Positions 1 to 10,277 of a DNA stretch of 64,000 nt are shown here, in pieces. How positions within the stretch are numbered: the first letter of the stretch is position 1; every line of letters begins with the position of its first letter. The notes below the pieces were generated by a model. That model had not been told where the DNA came from and ran no database searches. It saw only the letters and a list, made by a program, of their open reading frames with translations. Made by a program: the position numbers and the translations under genes. Source of the stretch: Piper betle (lineage: Eukaryota > Streptophyta > Magnoliopsida > Piperales > Piperaceae); contig JAURVB010002168.1 in NCBI GenBank assembly GCA_033002965.1, positions 1 through 64,000 on the forward strand, given 5' to 3'.

Positions 1-2530
1 TAATATGGGAAAAATTTTGATCTATTGGCAACCTTAGATAGGGCCTCTTTGTGTGTTGAACAAACTAACCTCTTTTACAAAAAAAGTATAAAGCCTTAGT
101 ACAAATTTCACGCCTGTGATGTCGAAAACTCGGTGTAATGTGCAATCAATATTTGATTAGCTTGGTCATGTGACGGTCTAAGACCAAAGTTGTGAATATC
201 GTTTAAGTCATCATAATAAATTTATACCTACTTCAGGATATATTTAGTGCTTTTAGATTGAACTGAATTTATCCGAATTTTAAAATTATAAATAAAATAT
301 TTATTAATATTTAATTAAATATCAGGTAAAATGTTGTGGTTTTTTAAAAAATCTAGGTTTTAGTAAAATATCAAATTAAAAAACAGAATATCAGAATATC
401 AAACGGGCCGATACATTAAGTATTTAAACAATGATTTTAGATATGAAATTTCATGTCATCAATGACAGAGTGGAAGTGGCATGTGATGGCCATGCAAGGA
501 GATTGCCTTGTAGAAAAGAATCATATCCTATATCCACCGAATTCTCCACCCAGTTACCCCCACCTTATGAAATAAAAATCAAGTGTTAGTTATGATTCAA
601 GAATTTTAACTTTAAGTAAAATTTAGTGTTAATTACGATTCAAGAATTTTAATTTAGGCAATTATATAAGGCCTTGGGTGATCAACGTGATGCTGAGTAT
701 ACGCAAAATAATTTTTTTAGAAAACATATCGTAACTATAAACGATGGTTGAAATTGTTTTACTGAAATTGAACGAGGATTTCAAATCAGGATTCATATCT
801 ATCATCTATTCTCTATTATAAAATGCAAGAGTATTGGAAAAAAAGCAGTAAAATAGTTAGAAATTAACTAGTTGACAAACCACCCAAACACAGGAAAACG
901 TGCACTTCTCAATTATATGTGCTTGACAATCTTCTCCCAAAGGGGCCACAATGTTGAAAAAAGGGCAAAACAAAGAGGGTCCACAAGACTAACATAAAAA
1001 TCAGGAGTCATCTCTCTCTCTCATTGTAGACACATCAATAATTGGAAGAAATTGGCTAACCTCCCAAACAGTGCAAGACAACAAATAAACCAATATGATA
1101 TCAGAAAAAATCAAAACTTCAAGTTTTCAAAAAAAAAAATTCCCATTTTCGTTCATTTTCTAAATATCAAGTGATGACGTAGGGACATTTCTTTCAGCAT
1201 CAAAACGGAAAGATCGAGGATTACACTTTTTTTGATAAAAAAGGAGGTGTTACACTCTGAAAACTATTACTTCACAATCCTGAGCTATCGAAACTCATTA
1301 ATTCATTTTTTTATAAAAAAACATATTTTACAGCACATGAAGTGACAGTTGAACCACCCAGAATGAGATTGAGATCGCAAATCGGTGGCAGTAAATCTGA
1401 GAAGACAAAAAATCATCTGATTTCTTTGATTGATTTGTATCTTCAACATCGTCTTAACCAGCTAATGGAGGGGTTCACTTGCCAGGGCGGCTTGCATAGA
1501 AGCTTATCTGCAGTGCAAGTCAAGTATAGAGATGTCAAGATCATACAAATATTATTCTTTAGAAAACGCTTAAACAACATTTTTTCCAAGGTGGACAATG
1601 CCATACCCCAAATACAGCTCATTATAATAGGATAAAGGACGAAATTGACACATCACTAATGCAAACAGAAGCAACCCAATTCACGCAAGGAAGCTTCACG
1701 GATTGCTTAAGAGAGTTGACGATTTGATGGGTATTGATAATTATTTGGAAGCAACCAAGAAAGTTTCATTCAAAGACTTAGCATAGCTTCTAAAGTTTAC
1801 CAAATTACAATTTCCCATGACCAGAAAAACGGGAGATTTAAAGATGATGCCAATGGTTGAGGTTCATACTCAAACAAAGGCTTTCACAATCTAGAACCAT
1901 CAAGATACAAGACATTAAATAGCCAGTAATGGTACCGTTCATATTCTCCTTTATCAAATATGCGACTTGTGGGATTCTATGCCACAATTACTACTCTAAT
2001 GCTTGTCAGAAATTTCCATCAACACAGTTCATTTGGCAAAAAAACAAAACATCTTCCTTAAACCAAAAAGATGCGAAATATTCGAATTTCCAAAAGGTAA
2101 GGGAAGAAGGAAACATATCAATAATGTCAACAGAAGCAATCCAATCCACACAAGGAAGCATCACATGTGATTGCTTAAGAGAGTTGGGAGTCAAGAAAAA
2201 TTGCTAAAGAGCTGATGGGTGTTGACTATGTTGAAACAATCTAGCAAATTCCATCGTAAGACTTTGCATATTTATGAAGTTAGCCAAATTACAATTTCCC
2301 AAGATCAGCAAAAAATGGAACAAAGATTATTTCCACAAACTAAGAAAACATTCAATACCCAGTATCAGAACAGCTAATATGAATGCTCTATCAAATAAGA
2401 AATTTAAGAAATTCTGTGCCACAATTACTAGAGATTCGAAAGCTGGTCAGAAAATGCTATCAACACCAAATAAAAAATTTAAATTAAATATATAACAGAA
2501 AAAAATAACAACAATCAAACATATACACAT
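1..2530. other. AT-rich gene-poor stretch, possibly intron or 3' flank of the minus-strand gene
   Basis: No coding region can be supported here; short open frames are AT-rich and look random. If the minus-strand gene whose first exon ends at 2533 is intact, its intron and later exon(s) must lie in this stretch or beyond the window edge, but no convincing second exon was found. The only visible structure is an old duplication (separate entry). Confidence 0.5.
1664..2467. repeat. Diverged tandem duplication of ~350 bp
   Basis: Two blocks (about 1664-2028 and 2125-2467) share a run of short landmarks in the same order: an ACAGAAGCAA-CCAAT start, a GATTGCTTAAGAGAGTT motif, a GATGGGT-TTGA motif, a CAAATTACAATTTCCCA motif, a TATCAAATA motif and a TGCCACAATTACT motif. 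Identity is roughly three quarters by eye with small indels. No protein is encoded in a consistent frame. Confidence 0.65.
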
Positions 2531-2532
2531 AC

Positions 2533-2835
2533 CGGAGACCGGCGAGGCGGCGCGGCCGAAGCCGCGGCGGCGAAGAAGGATTTGCCCAAAAGGGAGAGGT
2601 GAGAGAGGAGGCCGAGGAGGTGGAACACGGCGAGCAAGCCCAGCACCCAGGGCATCAATATGAAGCCGATCACGAACGTGAGGGACCCCAAGAGCATGAG
2701 CGCCAGCGACGCGCCGAGCAGCAGCGACGCGACCCCGGCCGGCGTCACCTCCGGCAGCCGCGCCGGCCGCCGGGTCGTCGCCGCGGCGCCCGGGACTTGG
2801 ATGATGTGGTAGACGAGAGCGGAGAGGTCCTTCAT
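2533..2835 (-). CDS. First coding exon of a small predicted membrane protein
   Basis: The exon encodes 101 residues starting MKDLSALVYHII. A short N-terminal segment and an Arg/Pro-rich linker (about residues 18-30) are followed by two hydrophobic stretches (about 35-65 and 66-90) rich in Leu, Ala and Gly, so a two-pass membrane or hairpin protein is likely. The exon is strongly GC-rich, typical of monocot first exons. The frame is open for 99 codons upstream, but that part is AT-rich leader; the MKDLS methionine is where coding composition begins. The exon ends in phase 0 at a strong donor (CCG|GTATGT, intron starting at 2532); readthrough would add only six residues before a stop. The following exon was not found, so the gene is partial here. 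No family name is assigned. Confidence 0.6.
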
Positions 2836-3287
2836 GGCCCCTCCTCGATTGCGCACCATAATTTCTTTCATCTCCAACCAGTTCAACATCAATCCAGAAA
2901 GAGAGAGGGAGCTCTGATGAAATCTAACACTTGTTTGAGAATATATAATAATATGATTGAAGGAATGGGGTTGATGGGGGTGGGTAAAGATTGATATTTT
3001 TCTCTTAATAGAAAATAGAAAATTGGGTATGGACCGTATTGATAAGAGAAGATTAGATTGAGGGAGGTTGTGATGGGGAGAGGGTGGGAAGAAGACGAAG
3101 AAGACGGGCGACGAGGGCAGTGGCACGGTCAAAAAGCGAGAGCATAGAGGGGAAGAGACAAGGTGTGACAGAGGAGGTTCTTTCGGGCGATGTCTTGTTC
3201 GACGGATAAAATGAATGAGTAAAGATCGAACTTATCCTCTTCGCGTCTTAGCCGATGCATCTCCCATCCTCTTTCGCCCTCTTGAGG
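2836..3287 (-). promoter_or_regulatory. Leader and promoter region of the minus-strand membrane-protein gene
   Basis: This is the 5' side of the gene whose start codon is at 2835. It holds AT-rich leader sequence and purine-rich tracts on the plus strand (pyrimidine-rich on the gene strand, as is common in plant leaders). No unambiguous TATA box is seen. A transposon-like insertion begins at about 3288, only ~450 bp upstream of the start codon, so the promoter is short or partly supplied by the transposon. Confidence 0.4.
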
Positions 3288-5419
3288 GCTGCTACCCATG
3301 ATGTACGAACCGGTAGATTTCGTGCGGAATTGGCCGATTTAAATCGGATCGGTATCGCGCCGAGTCGATTTCGATCGATTGCGACCGATTTAACTTCACA
3401 ATCGGAATCGATTTTTTTATGAAATTACTAAAATACCCTAGGTATGATTTTTATTAAATTATTTAAGCATGGGTAAAATGGTAATTTGGATTTTAAAAAC
3501 CTAAAATCAAACCCGGTCCCCCCACGCCGCCGCCCCGTTTCCGCCCTCCGCCGTGCTCCCCGACTCCGAGCTCGCCGCCGACCGGGCTACCGACCTCGCC
3601 GCCAACATCGCCGCCGACCTCGCAACGTCGCAGCCGACGTGTGGCCGGACCGAATCGGGCTGTGACGCACAAATCGCCGCCGACTCGCTGCCGACTCGCC
3701 GCCTACTGCGGGCGGCCGACTATTCGTCCGACCGGGCTGCCTGTAAAACCCACGATTCGAGTTAGGGTTTTATATTCAGAACCGGTCGGGTCGACCGTTA
3801 TTTTTCGAGTTGAGTCAGTTTCAGGACACGTGTACCGAGCCGACGCCAGTCGCGTGTATGAGCTATGAGGGTCATGCGTACCCAAGTATATGATGATAAC
3901 GTCATGAACACAGCAGAACAGAATGAGTTATCAGAATATATAAGAGTATGCCAGTCATTTTTTTATTATTATTTATATATAGTGGATCGTAGAATTAGTT
4001 TTAGGCCGTTTACCGCGTTAGGACGCGTTACGGGCATTTTGGGTGGGTTGATAGTTCTAGAGCATATCATTATGATTTTTTGTGTGTTGTTTGATTTTAT
4101 GGGATTTTTCCCGATTTTTATGGAATTTTTTAGGATTTAATACGACTTAGTTATTATACTTGACTCGAGCCGGAGACGAGTCAAGTATTATTTACGAGTT
4201 TGCCACCACACACTCTCACCCCGACCTTTTCTCCCCCACGCCCAAACCCTCGTGCCGCGCCGCCCCTGTTCGCGCGCCACCGCCGCCGCTGTCGGCGCCG
4301 CCCGGCCGTCGACCGACGCCGCCCAGCTCGGCGACGACGTCGCCGTGCTGCCCCGACCAGGTCCGGCCCCCATCGGACCGCCGCGACGCGAGGAAGCCAC
4401 GCCGCGACGCCGCGCCCGCGTTGCGCTTCGCGTCGCCGATTCCGCCGCCGGCGACCAGCGCCGCCGCGATCCGGTCGGTCGCCTCAGCACCCTCGACCCC
4501 CCAGCGACCTTCCCCGACCGGAACGGAGGCCATCGCCGCCCTGGCCGGCCGGATCTAGCGACCCATCGCCGCCGGCCCTGTTTTAGCCATTTTCCGGCGA
4601 GCCGCCACCTCCGTTGGCCGCGTCGACCTCGTAGATGAGTCGGGCTCGCCGAGCCGGTTCCGAGGGTACCCAACACGACCCCTTTCCAGCTAGTAGATGC
4701 CGCCGGCGATTGTCGCCGGAAAACCACCGGAAGTCGCCGGAAAACCGCCAGCAGCTGCCGGAAAACCGCCGGAAAATCGGAATTTCTGGAATTCGCCGGA
4801 ATTCACCGGATCTTCCGCGGGGCTCACCCAGTGGAGCCCGATCGAGCTTCGGACGCCGATGAGCGCCGAATTTGAGCTCCGAGACGCGCGACGGAACCCT
4901 AACCGTCGCCGATTGCCGACGACGTGAGGTATAATTACCTCCGATTTGATTTATTTAAAATTGATGATGATTGTTAGCATAACATGCTAGGACTAATTAT
5001 TGATGTGATTAATGCTTAATTACGAATGAAGTGATAAGAGTACATGATTTGATGAATAGTGAATGAATGTAAGTGATCTAATGAAGTAGATCGAGTCGGA
5101 GCATGATAAGTGATCACGACGTAACTTAGAAAAACGTAATAAAATTAGTATGAATAGGATGAGTTAGGATTAATTATTTTTATGATTATCTAATTGTTAT
5201 TTTGATGGATGATCTTGTGATTGCATTGTGTGTGATGTTATTGAGTTTGATGCATCATTTAGTTAGCGGGCGTTAGTATTTAGTTTTGATGTGTAGGTAC
5301 GGAGTAGGAGCTCGCCGCCTAGGCGCGATGACACGCTTGGAGCTTCTACCAGGTCCGTTTAGGACTCGTCTTGTTTTACTCTTTTCTATTGTATGTTTGA
5401 TTTATTGTCTGCAGGACGG

Positions 5420-5451
5420 GTTAAGTGGCGTTTTATCGGATCCCACTTAAC
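5420..5451. promoter_or_regulatory. Conserved palindrome in U3 of the LTR
   Basis: Inverted arms GTTAAGTGG (5420-5428) and CCACTTAAC (5443-5451) surround a 14-bp centre. It lies ~110 bp upstream of the TATA box and recurs in the other LTRs of this family (11955-11986, 20295-20326, 16293-16329, and weaker at 59263-59293, 26671, 63035). Being upstream of the TATA box it is more likely a DNA-level binding site than an RNA hairpin; its function is unknown. Confidence 0.6.
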
Positions 5452-5489
5452 TCGGGCCATTTAACCGAATATTTTCCGGATTAATAACC

Positions 5490-5625
5490 CCTCGAGGATG
5501 AGATCCCTCGAGGATGATTTCGAAAACAAGATCCACCACAAGTTGCCTTCGGGCCTATTATATAAATCCCTACCCAGGCCTATATATATAGTAGTTTTCG
5601 CGTTTTCAGTGAGACGAGAGATGGA
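5490..5625 (+). promoter_or_regulatory. Conserved LTR core promoter module
   Basis: A TATA box (ATTATATAAATCCC, 5557-5570) is preceded by GATCCACCACAAGTTGCC and a repeated CCTCGAGGATGA motif (5490-5517). The same arrangement is recognisable in every LTR of this family in the window, even where flanking sequence has diverged heavily, so it is probably the element's RNA polymerase II core promoter. Transcription would start near 5590-5600. Confidence 0.65.
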
Positions 5626-6743
5626 GAAATCGACTGCACGTACCATGCAGAGGATGCCGTGACAGTCAAAGCGGGCTCTGGATTAGTGCCAGCGGACTGT
5701 TCCATTCCCGAGGGATCCTGACAACTCCGCGTTTGAGTTCCTCACACCCGGAGAACGTGGAGGTTTACGGGTACTGTTTAGTACAGCGCATGTCCGGACT
5801 TGTGGTTCAAAGGGTACTAAAGGCGACTGCCTGAGAGTACTCGGCCTTCGTGCTCAAGGCCAGGAGAAATATGGAGGTAAGGAGAGGGCTTAGGATAAAG
5901 TTTCACGAGAAGTACTGAAAAAGAAGTGCCGAGAGCGGCATAGTACCAGCAGCAGATCAGTAAGTTCGGGATGCTACCGGGTCTGCAGCCCAGTGGCTCC
6001 TCAGTAGTGCCCTTCAGAGTGTTCACGTGGAAGTATGATGGTTTTCTTTCATATGAGAGTTTGCTCTCATAGCCAGCTTGTTATAGTTATTTTATTTTCC
6101 GGACCAGTAACACTTGTTACTGACGTGTTTTTATACTATATGTAGGTAATAATCACGAGTTGGAGGAGCCAGCTTGGACGGAGGAGCAATGAGGTCTTGT
6201 ACACACACACATGTTAGATTTCTGAATGTTTAATATTGTGTTATTATGTTATTATATTGTGAATGACATGTTCAAATGCATGAGACATGATAGAATGTGA
6301 ACATGATCAGAGATAGCGCAGCAGAAGTGTGATGGGTTGAAGACCCAAAGCTTCAGAGAATGAATGCATATAGATAGATTAGAATTTTGTGTGAATGAAA
6401 TCATGGATGCATGTGTTGCTATACTATATATATATATATGTATATATATGATTTTGACAGGGTGGGCCCATAATTGCACTTTTAGGGGAGACTCTGTCCA
6501 GTTATTTTAAATTTTCACGAATTTTGATCGTAATTGTATTGGTGTGAAATTTGGTTGCATGTCATCCATGTAGTATCATGTTAGGTTTTATGAATTTATC
6601 CATGCATGACAAGTCGTATCTACATCTTAAGACGCCGAGATTGGATCCGTATGAGTTAGGTTCGGGTTAGCCGACCTAACCGGGGCCTGGTAACATGCCG
6701 GTTCGGTTCACGAGTGTGAACCGGATTTGGGGTGTTACAACAT

Positions 6744-6756
6744 TGGTATCAGAGCC
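6744..6756 (+). other. Primer-binding site, initiator Met tRNA
   Basis: TGGTATCAGAGCC starts 5 bp after the 5' LTR end. This is the standard plant retrotransposon sequence complementary to the 3' end of initiator methionine tRNA and sets the direction of the element as plus. Confidence 0.93.
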
Positions 6757-9700
6757 ACTCTCGGCCGATTAAGATGTATGATACTTTTATAGGTGATGTG
6801 TGTGCAAAGACTGCTCCAAGTCCAGCTGGCAGGTATGTTTCTGTTTATTTTCCTTACATGCAGATTCTTATTGATAAGTTGTTTGGACAACAGTGTATTC
6901 AGGACCTTATTAGAAGTGTGTGGAATTAGCCTTAGTTAAGTTGACATGCCATATATGGATTGTTATCATGATATCAGATTGCTTGCCCAGTTAGATGTGA
7001 GCAGGGAATGTTGTAGTACTAGCAAAGGTATAATGGGTATAAAGTCTTATTTTATACCAGATTCGGACGTTAGCAGATGTGAGCAGGAATCTGACAAGAT
7101 TGTCTTGATGGGCTTAGAGACCCACTAGTTCTGTCCATCGCATAAGTGAATTAGATGATTGACCAGATGTTAGTGTCTTGCATGTCACCACATTAGTCCT
7201 GTTTCCATGGGACATGGTGTACATGATAGGAATGAGTTAAAAAAAAAAAAAAAGAAAAAAAAGGGGTAATAATAAGGAGCTTGAAGTATAGAGATATTAG
7301 CAAGTTAGTTGGCACATGAGATGAGCCACTTCCAGGAGATAGTGATGAATGAGGATGAGTAGTGTGGTGGATCGACAGTTTGATTAGCACTTCACCACAT
7401 CCGCCTCTTCCACTAGTTTATGACCTATGGGCAGAAGTTTTGACTTCCTTTTGCCAGACATAGGTCTTGATATGACGAGGAAAAGATCAGGACTACCATT
7501 GCCTGTGAGATTAGTTATTTGACCAGATTCTACCAGAGATAAGGTGCCAGACCAGTGATTGCTGTGTGAGGGCCAGTTAACACTAATGGAAGCAGCCACT
7601 CAGATTTTAGGAGATTAGAGTGGGTCTGGCATAGGTTTACCATCATATGTGTCAGCACCATGATCCAAACCCCTCCGGATCAGACACGCATGACTAGACA
7701 ACCTAAGCCGAGTTGTTAACAGCCAAGATTTGTCAGAGATAGTAGAGAGGATTTATGATGTATACGATTAAGATCAGATTTTTAGTATCTAGATAGGATT
7801 GTGGCCGACAGAGTTGCACAACCGCCGACCGAGTGCACAACCGCCGACCGAGTGCACAACCGCCGATCGAGTTGCACAACCGCCGACCGAGTTGCACGAC
7901 CGCCGACCGAGTTGCACGACTGCCGACCTAGTCACACAACCACCGCCGAGGTGCACAACCGCCGTCCGAGATGCACTACCACCGACCGAAGATGCACTAC
8001 CGCCGTCCGTGTATTGCTCATCCGCCGACCGATTAGATTAGTTAGATCTTAGTAGGACCAGAATTTGAGGAACAAGATATAACCACAGTGGAAATTAGCA
8101 GAACAGAGAAGAGTTAGGAAAAGTGAGTCATTTGGATGAGATGGCATAGGATCCGACTTCACAGCTCTCTTGCAATTAGTGTTTTGACCTGATACCCTTG
8201 GGTCAGATGAATATTGCAAGATGTCCCCATCAGACACTGTTAGTTACAGTCTCATAGGGATGCGTATGGACAGAGTCAGGGAACATGACAGAGTGACCTC
8301 CAGATGGGACGGTCACAATGATCAGATTGTGTAGACTGCATGATCGTGCATCCATGGGTCACAACCAGCATACATAGATCAGATGGTTGGTACATGGACA
8401 CATGCAGTTTAACCCATGTAGCGATGGGCCAGTAGGCGATAGGGGTTAGGCTTGTATTAGAGTATTGGGCATGGATAGAGGGTTAGTGAGGAAGGGTCTT
8501 TCAGAGAGATATTGATTTCCTTGTGTTTCGCCAGCACGATTAGGTTCTCACCTTGAACCATAGGATTGAGCCTTGCCCGAGTATAGAGGTACCTTCATGG
8601 TACTGATTAGGTTTTACAGTACAGGTAGATGTTTGCAGATCGATCTTCCAATGAGGATTTCACCCCAACATGAGAGTGGACCAGATGGAGTATATCAGTG
8701 TATGCTCATCTTCATTGATAGCTTTGCTTGAGAGTCTACCACAGCGGTAGTAGTCATGTGAGTCAAGATTAGTGCTACAAATCGGTACGGGACGGCAGGT
8801 CACACACCACTGAAGAGCGGACGAGACATGTGTCGAACCTCATTATGAGTCCCCGTAGACTTGAGGGGAGACAGTGGTTCTTTGGGTCGTTTGAACCCCG
8901 CCCGTTTAGAAGTGCGTGACTAGTACAGTATCGAGAAACACGTGCCTACTGTTAGCTGATTAAACTAGAGCCACTTAGGAGCCGTTTCTGAGATTCGTCA
9001 TTGATTGACTATTCCACAGCCTGATCACCTGTGGCATAGTGAATTATGGTGATCTTAGAGACAAGTCCATAGACCTACCAATATTTTTGGCCACCCAATA
9101 TGTTACATAGGGATTTTATCTCCCCTACTAATTGCATGAGACCTTAACCTTACCATAGATAAGAGTTGCGCAGCAGAAGCGTGTGGGCCTATAACCCACA
9201 GGTCCCAGGATTCCCCGTTTACCTGGCATCAGATACCACATGTGAGGATGAGATGTCACCTATTGAGAGTTCTTGAGCAGTGTGACTAGATTTCCACGAG
9301 ATTCAGCCTCCCTTCCTATAACCTAGAGATGTCAGACATAGTAGAGTTTTCACTTGAGGATTCCCACTCACCCTTTTGTATCAGTTCTACCATCAGTTTA
9401 TCCAGAGGATTGAGATGAGTATACATTGACCAGAGCACATAGCACAGAGCACATGCCACAGACCAGATGCAGACTCCACAGTCCCATACAGAGTATGTTA
9501 TCATACTCCTTGAGACACGCTGTGTATGTACAGGTGTTCTCGCCTCCTTTCAGCAGTAGTTAGTAGTTGTATAGATAGTCACCTGAGCCATAGTATGCAG
9601 TAGAGTCATAGCAGCTATCCTTGTTCTCTTATAGAACAGAGTGAGATATTTGACTCAGGACCGAGTCAACTAGGACCCCGTGAGCGGTCCAGTTCCTTAT

Positions 9701-10264
9701 ACAGGGACACCTGAGAGTTGGATCTAGACTGGCGACAGTGAGCCGTGCAGCTCATTAGGGTATCCACCGTACTTAGCAGGAGACTCATAGCAGGCCTTGA
9801 GGTGACTGTAGGACCTAGAGTAGAGTTCCTGCGAGTACATGTAGGTGACTGTTCACAGATGAGGATTAGAGGGACATGGGTAGATGTTAGCAGGTAGGTC
9901 TTACCCTCGACATAGTTTTCCAGACATAGCCCAGATTAGAACCTTGCGATACTCTAGAGTATTTGCTTGACCAACCCAGTAGGCCCTTAGGGGTGATCTA
10001 GGGTTTTCCGCCGAGTTAGCAGTAGGGATCAGAACAGAAGAGAAGGATGATGGTAATGTCAGAACAGACACAGGAAGTATAGAATCCAGAATGTTTGAGA
10101 TGGTCAGCATCACTAGCAAGACTCGCCACGTCGGCACCACTACAGTCAGTGAGGATGTATAGGACTGTTGAAGCAGTAGAGGATACGACTGATATGTATC
10201 CAGCTTCCAGGTAGTAGTTCAGCAGAACCTCCTTGAGTTAAAATTTCGAGGACGAAATTTTTAT
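6757..10264 (+). other. Non-coding internal region of the gypsy-type element
   Basis: About 3.5 kb with no open frame long enough for gag or pol and stops in all frames. Short poly-A (7230-7262) and a minisatellite (7799-8037) occur. Around 8690-8720 a few codons read like a decayed reverse-transcriptase active-site neighbourhood, but the match is too short to assert. A true LARD-type conserved spacer or a heavily decayed gag-pol would both look like this. Confidence 0.6.
7799..8037 (+). repeat. ~20-bp GC-rich minisatellite
   Basis: About eleven imperfect units of GAGTTGCACAACCGCCGACC occur in tandem. Unit length varies between roughly 19 and 22 bp, so no reading frame is maintained throughout. 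It is the only GC-rich part of the otherwise neutral internal region of the LTR element. Confidence 0.85.
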
Positions 10265-10277
10265 AAGGAGGGAAGAT
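10265..10277 (+). other. Polypurine tract of the gypsy-type element
   Basis: AAGGAGGGAAGAT lies immediately before the 3' LTR. It is preceded by TTTCGAGGACGAAATTTT, a sequence that sits at the end of pol in many plant chromovirus-type Ty3/gypsy elements, which supports the superfamily call. Confidence 0.88.

Larger units (their letters stand above)
3742..6739 (+). repeat. 5' LTR of the gypsy-type element
   Basis: 2998 bp, TG...CA ends. It contains, in order, an AT-rich start, a very GC-rich block (about 4200-4930, with GCCGGAAAAC-type units near 4720-4780), a palindrome (5420-5451), a conserved promoter module with a TATA box near 5560, and a downstream transcribed part ending at the primer-binding site. 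Long frames in the GC-rich block read as low-complexity Arg/Pro and are not genes. Confidence 0.93.

Noticed and set aside
2599..2994. Plus-strand frame of 131 codons opposite the membrane-protein exon
   Set aside because: Charged low-complexity shadow of the GC-rich minus-strand exon, which has the hydrophobic pattern, splice donor and sensible start.
4188..4927. Several long overlapping Arg/Pro/Ala-rich open frames on both strands
   Set aside because: They lie in the GC-rich block of an LTR, are open on both strands because of composition, and are repeated at 10672-11507 in the other LTR with frame changes.
7799..8052. Repetitive open frames of about 80 codons with Thr/Pro/Ala/Asp units
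   Set aside because: Produced by the minisatellite; unit length is not a constant multiple of three and no start context or domain is present.
8690..8740. Possible reverse transcriptase active-site remnant in the gypsy-type interior
   Set aside because: Only a few codons resemble the motif, with stops on both sides; not enough to claim a pol pseudogene.
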